DNA of 64,000 bases from UBA6168 sp039819485 (lineage in GTDB: Bacteria > Bacteroidota > Bacteroidia > Chitinophagales > Saprospiraceae): the NCBI GenBank assembly GCA_039819485.1, contig JBCBRY010000044.1:1-64000 (forward strand), written 5' to 3'. Within the stretch, counting starts at the first letter, position 1, and every line of letters begins with the position of its first letter. A program made the translations under genes and the position numbers. Shown here in pieces: positions 8,590 to 16,938 of this stretch. The notes beneath the pieces are model-generated. The model had not been told where the DNA came from. It saw only the letters and a program-made list of their open reading frames with translations, and did not search any database.

Positions 8590-9864
8590 TTGAAAGATCG
8601 AAAAAACATATCATGGATCAAAAAACTGCTCAGTAAATTATTACTGATCGGCCCCGGTATTTTCGCGATCGGATATACCATCGGCACTGGCAGCGTTACG
8701 TCCATGGTGGTCGCAGGCAGTACTTATGGCATGCAGTTATTATGGGTCCTGGCATTGAGCTGTGTTTTTTCCTGGGTATTAATGGAAGCTTACGGCAGGT
8801 ACACTTTAGTGACTGGGGAAGCAGCATTATATGGTTTTAAAAAATACATCAAATACGGAAAAATAATTGCCATTTTAATTATCGTCGGTGTAGCCTTTGG
8901 CCAGACCAATTCATTAATCGGCATATTGGGCATTTCGGCAAACGCCATTTATGAGACTTTAATTCTTTTTATTCCCTCTTTAAAAAACAATGAATATTGG
9001 GCCGTCCTGATTATTGCCGTGATAATTATCAGTATCATGTATTTTTTATTATGGATTGGCCAATACTCCATTTTTGAAAAAGTACTGGTAACTTTTGTAA
9101 CATTGATGGGGCTTTCCTTTTTATTATCCTTATTCGTAGTGATACCGGCCCCTGGTGAAATTGCAGCGGGATTTATTCCAAGCATCCCGAAAGTAGAGGG
9201 CGGCAAAATGCTGGTGGCCGCTTTTGTTGGCACAACAATGGCCGCAGCGACCTTCCTTTCCCGACCGCTTTTTATTCAAGGAAAAGGATGGACCAAAGAG
9301 AATTTAAACGACCAAAAAAAAGACGCCATCCAGGCGGCAGTATTAATTTTTATAATCAGTGGTTCTATCATGGCCGTGGCAGCGGGCGCACTTTTCCATG
9401 AAGGCAAAGTAGTGACCAAAGTATTGGACATGGTTTATACGCTCGAGCCCATTGCCGGCAAAATGGCTATTGCCATTTTTTTCCTGGGCACTTTAAGCGC
9501 CGGCCTTTCTTCCATCTTCCCCATTTTAATGATCACCCCCCTAATGATCGCTGACTACCAGGCGGGACAGTTGGACACGACTTCCAAACAGTTTAAAATT
9601 CTTGCGGGTATCTCCTGTATCATCGGATTGGTCGTTCCCGTTTTTGGGGCCAACCCAATTGAAATGCAAATTTTATCACAGGTATTTAATGTATTTGTTT
9701 TGCCACTGGTCATTATTGGAATCATCGTACTGGTAAATAAAAAAGAATTGATGGGCTTGCACAGAGCAGGTATTGGATTAAATACCGGAATGGCACTGGC
9801 TTTAATTTTCGCCTGTATTATTTCATATAATGGTGCAATGGCGATTATTGAAAAAATGAACTAA
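8590..9864 (+). CDS. Nramp-fold transporter lacking the canonical metal-binding motif
   Basis: A 424-residue integral membrane protein with about 11 hydrophobic segments and the Nramp-like start GPGIFAIGYTIGTGSVTSM. In metal-transporting Nramp proteins the first helix carries DPGN; here the equivalent place reads GTGS. The TM6 Met-Pro-His region reads TMAAATFLSRP. Transport of divalent metal by the usual ligands is therefore unlikely, and a uronate or other organic substrate is possible given its place between two alginate lyases (inference). An in-frame TAA directly precedes the TTG at 8590, and the first in-frame ATG lies inside TM1, so TTG is the probable start. Confidence 0.75.
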   Translation: MKDRKNISWIKKLLSKLLLIGPGIFAIGYTIGTGSVTSMVVAGSTYGMQLLWVLALSCVFSWVLMEAYGRYTLVTGEAALYGFKKYIKYGKIIAILIIVGVAFGQTNSLIGILGISANAIYETLILFIPSLKNNEYWAVLIIAVIIISIMYFLLWIGQYSIFEKVLVTFVTLMGLSFLLSLFVVIPAPGEIAAGFIPSIPKVEGGKMLVAAFVGTTMAAATFLSRPLFIQGKGWTKENLNDQKKDAIQAAVLIFIISGSIMAVAAGALFHEGKVVTKVLDMVYTLEPIAGKMAIAIFFLGTLSAGLSSIFPILMITPLMIADYQAGQLDTTSKQFKILAGISCIIGLVVPVFGANPIEMQILSQVFNVFVLPLVIIGIIVLVNKKELMGLHRAGIGLNTGMALALIFACIISYNGAMAIIEKMN

Positions 9865-9867
9865 ATG

Positions 9868-9907
9868 AATTGAAAATTAAAAATTTTCACTACAAACATT
9901 TTCAATT
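9868..9907. repeat. Inverted repeat between the Nramp-like and tandem PL7 genes
   Basis: Perfect 10-bp arms aattgaaaat (9868-9877) and attttcaatt (9898-9907) fill the 48-base spacer. The same word occurs in the repeats before the MFS gene and the second SDR gene. Confidence 0.7.
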
Positions 9908-9912
9908 AAAAA

Positions 9913-11949
9913 ATGAATAAAATAATAAACATATCACCCTTTTTAATTTTTAGTTTTTTCCTGATACTAAATGGTTGTTCGAACACAGTCAAAGCGCCAG
10001 AAGAAGAGGTATCGCAAAAGACTGTTTATCCAAGTGACATTATTCCGTTTTTCGATTATTTTAATTTAATTCTGGGTGACGGTTCTAATGTTGGCCACCC
10101 AATTAATTTTGAGAACAAGGATTTCTTTTTTACGGCAAAAGGAAACAATCAGGACTGGGTGGTTTATAAAACGCCGAATGCCGGGAATACGCATGGCACC
10201 TCAAATAACACAAGAACTGAATTGGCTCAATCGAAAAAATGGCCCCCAATGTCCGAGGCCAAAATGACCGGCACGTGCAAGGTGATGAATGTTTCCGCAA
10301 CGGGCGATGCCCGGGTAGCGGCATCGTACTCCGTCGTCATTGGTCAGATTCACAGTGCTGACGGGCATGAGAACGAACCGTTTAAGTTATTTTACAAGAA
10401 ATTTCCAGGGCATAAAAAAGGTTCTGTCTTTTGGAATTATGAAATCAATACGGCTGGGGAGGACAATGCTGGCAGATGGGATTATTCCTACCCGATTTGG
10501 GGCTATGATATGTCCGTTGTGGGAACGAGTCCGACGGATTTCCCGCCCGAGCCGGAAGAAGGCATTGCAATAGGGGAAGAGTTGAGCTATGAGGTCCATG
10601 TGAAAGACGGCATCATGAATTTAAAATTCATGAGTGAAGGCCACGAGACCAAAACATTTACCAAAAATTTGATCCAATCGGTTTATACCTCGCAGGCCGA
10701 CATACCAGAGCAAGTCCAAAACCTATTTGTACCAATTGGCCAGGACGGAGTAGAACGGGAAAACGCTTACGCCGAGGAGGGATTGTTTTTTAAACAGGGC
10801 TGTTATAACCAAACAAATGGAAAAGATCCTGTTGTCAATAAAGTCTGGTGTGCAGGTGCCGAAACCCACGGGGGCGATATTAAAAAACAATATGCAGATG
10901 GGAACTATGCGGAAGTTTGGTTCAAGGAAGCAAGCATTTCTGTCCCGGACGATGCGATTTCAAATGAAGGTTATTTCGCGGCAAATGACGGCTTGAGCAA
11001 AAAAATAGTTTTCCCTCACAAGGTCATTCCTTTCATGGATAAATTTAAAATTTTAATGGGAGATGGAACGCACGTGGAAGACCTCGTTGAATTTGCACAT
11101 GAAGATTTTTTCTACACGGTAATTGACGGCACGATGCGTTGGGTGGTCTACAAAACGCCGAATAGTGGCGTCACTTCAAAAAACTCCAGCAATACGAGAA
11201 CAGAGTTACATGAAAAAAGAGAATGGACGCCCGAAGAAGGCGGCAAATTGACCGGCACTTGTAAAGTCATGCACGTTTCGACTTCCGGTGATGCCAGGGT
11301 GGCGGCTTCCTATTCGGTGGTGGTCGGACAAATTCACAGCGGAGAAGGGCACGAGAATGAACCTTGTAAAATATTTTACAAAAAATTCCCCGGTCATACA
11401 AAAGGGTCTGTTTTCTGGAATTATGAAATCAACACAGCCGGTGACGACAACTCCGGAAGATGGGATTATTCTTCTGCCGTGTGGGGTCACGACATGTCTG
11501 TCGTTGGTTCAAGTCCGACGGATTACCCCGAAGAACCAACTGATGGAATAGAGTTGGGCGAAGCGTTCAGTTATGAAATCAACGTTCACGAAGGCATCAT
11601 GTACCTGACATTTGCAAGTGATGGCCACGAACCAAAAACCTTCACGAAAAACCTGGTACAGTCCGAATACACCACAAGAGCGGACATTCCTGAGCAAACC
11701 CAAAATTTATTTGTGGCCATTGGCCAGGACGGTGTGGAGCGCAAAGAGGCATACGCCGGGGAATTGAATTATTTTAAACAAGGGGCCTATAATCAAACCA
11801 ATGGAAAAGACCCTGAATCAAATTTGGTCTGGTGCGGCGGCGCAGAGACCTATGGCGGTGATATTGCCAAGCAATACGCCAATGGAAGTTATGCAGAAGT
11901 TTGGTTTAAGGACGCAACAATAGGTGCGGGTACAGCTCCTAAAAAATGA
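9913..11949 (+). CDS. Lipoprotein with two tandem PL7 alginate-lyase domains
   Basis: A 678-residue lipoprotein (lipobox LILNGC, Cys22) with two copies of one lyase domain, about residues 39-345 and 363-675, offset by 328 residues. Each copy has its own full signature set: RTEL (101-104; 429-432), QIH (145-147; 473-475) and a FFKQGCYNQ/YFKQGAYNQ motif (292-300; about 620-628). Both domains should be active. The domains carry a long insertion with KKFPGH and SVFWNYEINTAG that the neighbouring PL7 lacks, so they belong to a different PL7 subgroup. Two catalytic domains on one surface anchor may raise processivity or local product concentration (inference). Confidence 0.9.
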   Translation: MNKIINISPFLIFSFFLILNGCSNTVKAPEEEVSQKTVYPSDIIPFFDYFNLILGDGSNVGHPINFENKDFFFTAKGNNQDWVVYKTPNAGNTHGTSNNTRTELAQSKKWPPMSEAKMTGTCKVMNVSATGDARVAASYSVVIGQIHSADGHENEPFKLFYKKFPGHKKGSVFWNYEINTAGEDNAGRWDYSYPIWGYDMSVVGTSPTDFPPEPEEGIAIGEELSYEVHVKDGIMNLKFMSEGHETKTFTKNLIQSVYTSQADIPEQVQNLFVPIGQDGVERENAYAEEGLFFKQGCYNQTNGKDPVVNKVWCAGAETHGGDIKKQYADGNYAEVWFKEASISVPDDAISNEGYFAANDGLSKKIVFPHKVIPFMDKFKILMGDGTHVEDLVEFAHEDFFYTVIDGTMRWVVYKTPNSGVTSKNSSNTRTELHEKREWTPEEGGKLTGTCKVMHVSTSGDARVAASYSVVVGQIHSGEGHENEPCKIFYKKFPGHTKGSVFWNYEINTAGDDNSGRWDYSSAVWGHDMSVVGSSPTDYPEEPTDGIELGEAFSYEINVHEGIMYLTFASDGHEPKTFTKNLVQSEYTTRADIPEQTQNLFVAIGQDGVERKEAYAGELNYFKQGAYNQTNGKDPESNLVWCGGAETYGGDIAKQYANGSYAEVWFKDATIGAGTAPKK

Positions 11950-11961
11950 AATCAATCTATC

Positions 11962-12206
11962 TTTTTTGAAATACATAAAAACATAGGACACTTAGTAGAG
12001 GTGTTCAAAAATTAATAACTGTAATTCGTTCAATCCGTGTTTCCTCCCCCCGGCCCCCTCCAGAGGGGGAGAGATGCACCACGTTTTTTCTCCCCCTCTG
12101 GGAGGGGGCCGGGGGAGGAAACACTTTAGGAATTCTTTATGTCTGAATACCTCTATTCGTTTTTAATTTTTTCTATGTGATCTATGTGCCTATGTGTTTC
12201 AAAAAA
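11962..12206. repeat. Long outer inverted repeat enclosing a GC-rich copy
   Basis: The left arm (11962-12002; tttgaaatacataaaaacat and following) pairs with the right arm (12149-12206; ctatgtgcctatgtgtttc and preceding). The GC-rich hairpin at 12037-12125 lies between them, giving a nested structure that fills most of the 271-base gap before kdgF. The right arm ends 15 bases before the kdgF ATG. A GTG start for kdgF would fall inside this arm. Confidence 0.75.
12037..12125. repeat. GC-rich inverted repeat, copy 2 of shared-core family
   Basis: Same core arms as the copy at 7305 (cctccccccggccccctcc with its complement) and almost the same loop (atgcaccacgtt). The flanks (gtgtttcctcc / ggaggaaacac) extend the pairing and differ slightly from copy 1. 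Confidence 0.85.
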
Positions 12207-12220
12207 TACAATCTAAAAAA

Positions 12221-12571
12221 ATGAGTACAGTAAAAACAAGCAAAGAATTCTTTTTACAAGAAGACCAGGAATGGGAACAAGTAGATCCTCTTCTGCGCCG
12301 GCAGATCCACGGCCACGATGATAAAATCATGCTGGTAATCGCCGATTTTAAGGCGGGTGGCATCGGCAACATGCACAACCACCACCACTCACAAGTGACT
12401 TATGTACAAAGTGGAAAATTTGAAATGACCATTGGCGACCAGGTAAAAATCATCAAAGGCGGCGATTCCTATTACATCCCACCAATGGTGATGCACGGCT
12501 GCACCTGTCTGGAAGACGGACAGTTGATCGACGTCTTCAGTCCCAGGCGAGATGATTTTTTGGACTACTAA
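12221..12571 (+). CDS. kdgF: KdgF-like cupin, unsaturated uronate to DEH conversion
   Basis: A 116-residue single-domain cupin. KdgF enzymes speed the opening of 4,5-unsaturated monouronates to the linear keto form DEH, linking lyase products to the reductase. The metal site follows the KdgF pattern: HNHHHSQ at residues 52-58 (His52, His54, Gln58) and His92 in PPMVMHGC. The C-terminal SPRRDDFL is also typical. The ATG at 12221 was chosen over a GTG at 12194 because the GTG lies in the upstream repeat arm. Cytoplasmic, since no signal peptide is seen. Confidence 0.9.
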   Translation: MSTVKTSKEFFLQEDQEWEQVDPLLRRQIHGHDDKIMLVIADFKAGGIGNMHNHHHSQVTYVQSGKFEMTIGDQVKIIKGGDSYYIPPMVMHGCTCLEDGQLIDVFSPRRDDFLDY

Positions 12572-12573
12572 AT

Positions 12574-12657
12574 AATTGAAAATTGAAAATTATTAATTGA
12601 AAATCCAGGTAAGTGCCGTTGTTCAATTTTCAATTTTCAATTCTCCATTTTCAATTT
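12574..12657. repeat. Inverted repeat between kdgF and the MFS gene
   Basis: The left arm (12574-12604, reiterated attgaaaa) begins three bases after the kdgF stop. The right arm (12622-12657, reiterated ttttcaatt with one ctccatttt) ends eight bases before the next ATG. It is a typical example of an arm made of a short repeated word. Confidence 0.85.
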
Positions 12658-12664
12658 AATAAAG

Positions 12665-13960
12665 ATGAAAATAAAAGGATTACGCTGGTGGGTCATAGGC
12701 TTGATTGCCGCTGCAACGGTTATCAATTACATTGACCGTCAATCACTGCCGGTGCTGTGGCCTGACATTGCCGATGATTTATACCCGGAAAAAACAGCTG
12801 ATGAGCGCAAAGCGATTTATGCCATTATCTCCAATGTTTTCATATTTTCCTATGCATTTGGCCAAGCTATTTTTGGAAAAATTTTCGACAAAGTTGGGAC
12901 CCGCATCGGGTTTGCTTTGTCCATTGGTTTTTGGTCAATTGCCACCGCGTTGCATGCCTTTGCCAAAGGCGTGATGAGCCTGAGTATTTTCCGTTCCATA
13001 CTGGGTATTGCAGAAGCTGGGAACTGGCCGGGTGCAGCAAAAGGAAACGCAGAGTGGTTTCCGACCAGGGAGCGGGCATTTGCACAAGGCCTTTTTAATT
13101 CTGGCGCTGCAATCGGAGGAATCGTCGCCTTCCCCACCATTGGATTATTATCTATTTATTTCACCTGGCATTACATCTTTGTACTGGTAGGCTTAGTGGG
13201 ATTGTTATGGTTGATTCCCTGGTGGATTTTGGTCAAATCCCCACCTGCCAAGCACCCTTGGATAACCGATGAAGAACGCGAATACATTTTGACCGGACAG
13301 CAAAATCAAGATTTGGACGGAGATGGAGATTTTGATGAAGGATACAACCCGGATACCGTCAAAATGTTGTCGCATAAAGAAAGCTGGGGCGTGATCATTG
13401 CGTCCGCAGCGATTGACCCGATCTGGTGGCTGTTCGTTTTTTGGATTCCTATTTACCTTAATGAAGTGTATGGAATGGATGTAAAGTCCATTGGATTTTA
13501 TGCCTGGGTGCCTTACGTCGGGGCAATGTTGGGGGCATGGTTTGGTGGACTCTTGGCCCAGAACCGAATCAAGGCTGGCTGGACCGTCAACAAAACACGT
13601 AAGTTGGTCATCACCCTTGGATGCTTAATCATGTTACCGACTTTACTCACCATGGCAAATCCGGGAGGGCCTGTGACCGCAGTGATCTTAATGGCCATTA
13701 TTTTATTTGGCTTCCAGACAGCCATTGGGAATGTTCAAACCTTGCCGAGCGATTTTTTTGGAGGAAAATCAGTCGGTACACTGGCAGGTTTTGCGGGTAC
13801 GGCCGCCAAGTTGGGCGCGTTCGGGTTGACCGCTCTCGTACCCATGCTCACCGCCGGTGGCAACTATACCCCGGCCTTTATAATCGGAGCTTCCTTAGCA
13901 GTGATTGCCATGGGAAGCATTTGGCTGTTGTGTCCAAGAATTGAACCTTTGAAACCTTAG
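12665..13960 (+). CDS. MFS uronate transporter, hexuronate (ExuT) type
   Basis: A 431-residue, 12-helix permease of the anion:cation symporter group. It has the hexuronate-transporter hallmarks VINYIDRQSLPVL in TM1 and EAGNWPGAAKGNAEWFPTRER after TM4. In this locus the substrate is most likely DEH or an unsaturated alginate uronate crossing the inner membrane. The central loop contains an EF-hand-like acidic stretch, DLDGDGDFDE (residues 216-225), which is unusual for this family. It lies between kdgF and the first SDR gene in a run of catabolic genes. Confidence 0.9.
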   Translation: MKIKGLRWWVIGLIAAATVINYIDRQSLPVLWPDIADDLYPEKTADERKAIYAIISNVFIFSYAFGQAIFGKIFDKVGTRIGFALSIGFWSIATALHAFAKGVMSLSIFRSILGIAEAGNWPGAAKGNAEWFPTRERAFAQGLFNSGAAIGGIVAFPTIGLLSIYFTWHYIFVLVGLVGLLWLIPWWILVKSPPAKHPWITDEEREYILTGQQNQDLDGDGDFDEGYNPDTVKMLSHKESWGVIIASAAIDPIWWLFVFWIPIYLNEVYGMDVKSIGFYAWVPYVGAMLGAWFGGLLAQNRIKAGWTVNKTRKLVITLGCLIMLPTLLTMANPGGPVTAVILMAIILFGFQTAIGNVQTLPSDFFGGKSVGTLAGFAGTAAKLGAFGLTALVPMLTAGGNYTPAFIIGASLAVIAMGSIWLLCPRIEPLKP

Positions 13961-13963
13961 AAA

Positions 13964-14055
13964 AGGAGTCAGGGGTCAGGAGCCAGGCAATAACTACCTG
14001 ACTCCTGACACCTGACACCTGACACCTGACACCTGACACCTGACACCTGACACCT
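13964..14055. repeat. Tandem 9-bp repeat forming an inverted repeat before the first SDR gene
   Basis: The left arm (13964-13987; aggagtcaggggtcaggagc) pairs with the right arm (13997-14055), which is a run of about seven cctgacac-type 9-bp units. Because one arm is a perfect short tandem repeat, the copy number is expected to vary between strains. Confidence 0.9.
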
Positions 14056-14085
14056 AAAAAATATAACAACTAAAAAATAACAATT

Positions 14086-14847
14086 ATGCAATTAAATGGA
14101 AAAGTAGCTATCATAACCGGTGCCACCGGCGGTATTGGTTTTGCCGTAGCAAGAAGATTAGGGCAAGACGGGTTTACTGTTGTCTTAAATGGCATCAATG
14201 ATGAGGATGGAGCCAAAAGAGTGGAAGAACTTAAGGCAGAAGGGATCACAGCGGAATATTGCGGATTTGATGTCACCAAAGAAGAAGCCGTCACCGAAAA
14301 CATCATCAGGATTGGTGAAAAGTATGGAAAGATCGACGCGCTTATCAACAATGCGGGCGGACTGGGCGGCAGGTCCAGGTTCGAGGACATGACCACAGAG
14401 TTTTACAGGTTCGTCATGGCATTAAACCTGGATTCTGTGTTCTTCGCATCAAGGGCGGCCATCCCTTTTCTGAAAAAAGGAGACCATCCCTCCATCATCA
14501 ACTACACATCCAATGCCGCATGGAACGCAGGGGGCCCCGGAGCCGGAATTTACGGGACATCCAAGGCCGGAGTGCATACCATCACCAGGGCATTGGCAAA
14601 AGATTTGGCGGAATACGGCATCAGGGTAAATGCCGTATCCCCCGGCACCATTGACACGCCATTTCACAAACAGATCAAATCCACAAAACCGGAAGTTTTT
14701 GCCTCGTGGGCCAACAATATCATGTTGGGGAGATTAGGCCAGCCAGAAGATGTGGCCGGCGTGGTTTCTTTCTTAGTCAGCAAAGATGCCGCTTTCTTAA
14801 CCGCGGAAACGATCCAGGTTGGCGGGGGGCAGGCATTAGGAATTTAA
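14086..14847 (+). CDS. SDR-family oxidoreductase, probable DEH reductase (KduD-like)
   Basis: A 253-residue classical short-chain dehydrogenase. The nucleotide-binding TGATGGIG (residues 12-19), the NNAGG motif, the catalytic Ser in NYTSNA and YGTSKAG are all present. In alginate catabolism, SDR enzymes at this position reduce DEH to 2-keto-3-deoxygluconate with NAD(P)H. It lies just before a second SDR gene, followed by KDG kinase and KDPG aldolase, which supports this role. Whether this one or the neighbour is the main DEH reductase cannot be told from sequence. Confidence 0.85.
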   Translation: MQLNGKVAIITGATGGIGFAVARRLGQDGFTVVLNGINDEDGAKRVEELKAEGITAEYCGFDVTKEEAVTENIIRIGEKYGKIDALINNAGGLGGRSRFEDMTTEFYRFVMALNLDSVFFASRAAIPFLKKGDHPSIINYTSNAAWNAGGPGAGIYGTSKAGVHTITRALAKDLAEYGIRVNAVSPGTIDTPFHKQIKSTKPEVFASWANNIMLGRLGQPEDVAGVVSFLVSKDAAFLTAETIQVGGGQALGI

Positions 14848-14860
14848 AATGAAGTTGTTT

Positions 14861-14940
14861 AAAGAATTGAAAATGGAAAATGAAGAATTATATGATGAAC
14901 TTCTAATTTCCAATTTTCCATTTTCAATTCTCTATTTTTA
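14861..14940. repeat. Inverted repeat between the two SDR genes
   Basis: The left arm (14861-14890; gaattgaaaatggaaaatg) pairs with the right arm (14903-14940; ccaattttccattttcaatt). It nearly fills the 102-base gap between the two genes and shares its vocabulary with the repeat at 12574. Confidence 0.85.
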
Positions 14941-14949
14941 ATTAAATAA

Positions 14950-15708
14950 ATGATGAATAATTCTAACGGTAAAGTCGCAGTAGTAACCGGAGGTGCCAGG
15001 GACATTGGCAGAGCCATATCGGTCAAGCTGGCACAGGAAGGGGTTAAGGTAGTGGTGAACTATTTCAATTCCGAGTCTGGTGCAAATGAAACGGTAAAAG
15101 AGATACAATCATTTGGCGGCGAAGCGATTGCGGTCAGAGCAGATGTGTCAAATTTAAATGATATCAAAAACCTAAAGGCAAAAACAATTGAGGCCTTTGG
15201 AGAAAGTGTTCATATCTTGGTCAATAATGCAGGGGGCCTCTTTGCCCGTAAAACATTGCCAGAACTCGACGAGTCTTTTTATGACCTGGTCATGAACGTC
15301 AATTTCAAATCCACCGTTTTCGTAACGCAGGTATTTGAGCCATTAATGGGCAACGGTGCCTCCATCATCAACCTTTCTTCCCTTGCAGCCAGGGACGGGG
15401 GCGGTGGCGGCTCTTCCTTGTATGCCTCTTCCAAAGGGGCTACCACCACCTTTACCAGAGCCATGGCAAAGGAGCTTGGACCAAAGGGAATAAGGGTAAA
15501 TGCACTATGTCCGGGCTTGATCGCTACTAAATTTCATGATGATTTTACAAAAGACGAAATACGTACGGCCGTCGCCTGCAAAACCCCGGTAAGAAGAGAG
15601 GGCACAGCGGAGGAGGTCGCAGATTTAGTGGCTTACCTGGCTTCTGAAAAAAGCTCGTTTGTAACCGGAGCCAATTTTGACATCAATGGCGGATTGGCAT
15701 TTTCATAA
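14950..15708 (+). CDS. SDR-family oxidoreductase, second probable DEH reductase
   Basis: A 252-residue short-chain dehydrogenase. The cofactor loop reads TGGARDIG (about residues 14-21), with Asp at the position of the middle glycine of TGxxxGIG; this variant is seen in a subset of SDRs. NNAGG, INLSSL and YASSKGA provide the remaining catalytic set. Because it sits between another SDR gene and kdgK, it probably acts on DEH or a related 2-keto acid. The two enzymes are clearly diverged and may differ in NADH/NADPH preference, as reported for paired alginate SDRs in other bacteria. Confidence 0.82.
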   Translation: MMNNSNGKVAVVTGGARDIGRAISVKLAQEGVKVVVNYFNSESGANETVKEIQSFGGEAIAVRADVSNLNDIKNLKAKTIEAFGESVHILVNNAGGLFARKTLPELDESFYDLVMNVNFKSTVFVTQVFEPLMGNGASIINLSSLAARDGGGGGSSLYASSKGATTTFTRAMAKELGPKGIRVNALCPGLIATKFHDDFTKDEIRTAVACKTPVRREGTAEEVADLVAYLASEKSSFVTGANFDINGGLAFS

Positions 15709-15712
15709 ACTT

Positions 15713-15810
15713 AGATTTCGAGAAAACGAGATTTCAAGAAAACGAGAACCGCATTTATTCCGACTCTTGTTTTCCTGAAATCCCGGGATCCCGAAATCCC
15801 GAAATCTCAT
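15713..15810. repeat. Inverted repeat before kdgK
   Basis: The left arm (15713-15748; gatttcgagaaaacgag repeated with one change) pairs with the right arm (15764-15810; tgaaatcccgggatcccg and reiterated cgaaatc). It ends three bases before the kdgK start. Confidence 0.85.
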
Positions 15811-15813
15811 TTC

Positions 15814-16851
15814 ATGAAAAAAATAGTCACCTTCGGTGAAATCATGCTCCGGTTGACACCACCAGGTTTCAAGCGCTTTTCACAAGCCAGTTCATTCGAC
15901 GTGATCTACGGCGGAGGGGAAAGCAACGTAGCCGTCTCGCTGGCCAATTATGGCCTGCCTGTAGATTTTGTCTCCCGACTGCCGAACAACGACCTTGGGG
16001 ATTGTGCGCTGATGGAATTGCGCAAACGGGGCGTACAAACGCAGAACATCCTTCGTGGCGGCGAACGCCTCGGAATATATTTTTTGGAAATAGGTGCCGT
16101 AAGCCGCGGTAGTAAAGTCGTTTATGACCGGGCGCATTCCAGCATGTCGACCATCGAAAAGGGCATGGTCGACTGGGAAGCCGTTTTTGCCGATGCGCAG
16201 TGGTTCCACTGGACGGGCATCACCCCTGCCCTCTCACAGGGTGCCGCCGATGCCTGCCTCGAAGCCATCCAGACGGCCAACAGGATGGGCGTCACGGTTT
16301 CTACGGATTTGAATTACCGCAAGAAGCTATGGACATATGGCAAAGCGCCCGGCGAGGTCATGCCCGCTTTGGTGGAGGGGTGCGACATCATTTTGGGAAA
16401 TGAAGAAGACGCCGAGAAACACTTCGGCCTCCACCCCGAAAATGTGGACGTCACCCAGGGGCACTCGGTCGATGCCAAATCCTATTTGTCCGTTTTAAAA
16501 CAATTGATGGAAATGTTCCCCCGTGCGAAAAAGGTGATCACTACTTTACGAGGTAGTATCAGTGCTTCCCATAACACCTGGTCCGGTGTTTTGTACGACG
16601 GTGAACAACTCTATGAAGCCCCCAGCTACGACATCACGCACATCGTCGACCGGGTCGGTGGTGGCGACAGCTTTATGGGCGGATTGATTTATGGCCTGAT
16701 CAACTGGCCGGACGACGATCAAAAAGCACTGAACTTCGCCGTGGCTGCCTCCTGCCTTAAACACACGATTTATGGCGATGCGAATTTGGCCACCGTTGAG
16801 GAAGTAGAAAAATTAATGAAGGGAGATGCGAGTGGGCGCGTTTCCAGATAA
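15814..16851 (+). CDS. kdgK: 2-keto-3-deoxygluconate kinase, PfkB family
   Basis: A 345-residue ribokinase-fold sugar kinase that phosphorylates KDG to KDPG in the cytoplasm. It has the N-terminal GGGESNVAVSLA substrate motif and the C-terminal DRVGGGDSFMGG (about residues 285-296), in which GGGD holds the catalytic Asp; this is the Bacteroidota KDG-kinase form of the PfkB DTxGAGD signature. It directly precedes the aldolase gene and follows the two SDR genes, the expected pathway order. Codon use is more GC-rich than in the lyase genes. Confidence 0.93.
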   Translation: MKKIVTFGEIMLRLTPPGFKRFSQASSFDVIYGGGESNVAVSLANYGLPVDFVSRLPNNDLGDCALMELRKRGVQTQNILRGGERLGIYFLEIGAVSRGSKVVYDRAHSSMSTIEKGMVDWEAVFADAQWFHWTGITPALSQGAADACLEAIQTANRMGVTVSTDLNYRKKLWTYGKAPGEVMPALVEGCDIILGNEEDAEKHFGLHPENVDVTQGHSVDAKSYLSVLKQLMEMFPRAKKVITTLRGSISASHNTWSGVLYDGEQLYEAPSYDITHIVDRVGGGDSFMGGLIYGLINWPDDDQKALNFAVAASCLKHTIYGDANLATVEEVEKLMKGDASGRVSR

Positions 16852-16858
16852 AAAATTC

Positions 16859-16935
16859 AACGCAATAGACGCAGTGGACGTAAACGGTAATACCAGCCTA
16901 AATATCCATTGCGCCTCTTGCGTCTTTTGTGTTTA
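16859..16935. repeat. Inverted repeat between kdgK and eda
   Basis: The left arm (16859-16887; aacgcaatagacgcagtgg) pairs imperfectly with the right arm (16903-16935; ccattgcgcctcttgcgtc). Eighteen bases, ccattgcgcctcttgcgt, recur exactly in the pheT leader at about 34895-34912. The arm ends just before the preferred eda ATG. Confidence 0.8.
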
Positions 16936-16938
16936 ATT

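Noticed and set aside
8590..9864. Simple annotation as Mn/Fe transporter
   Set aside because: The metal-binding DPGN motif and helix 6 ligands are missing.
16909..16938. Upstream ATG for eda
   Set aside because: It lies in the spacer repeat and adds ten residues absent from the family.
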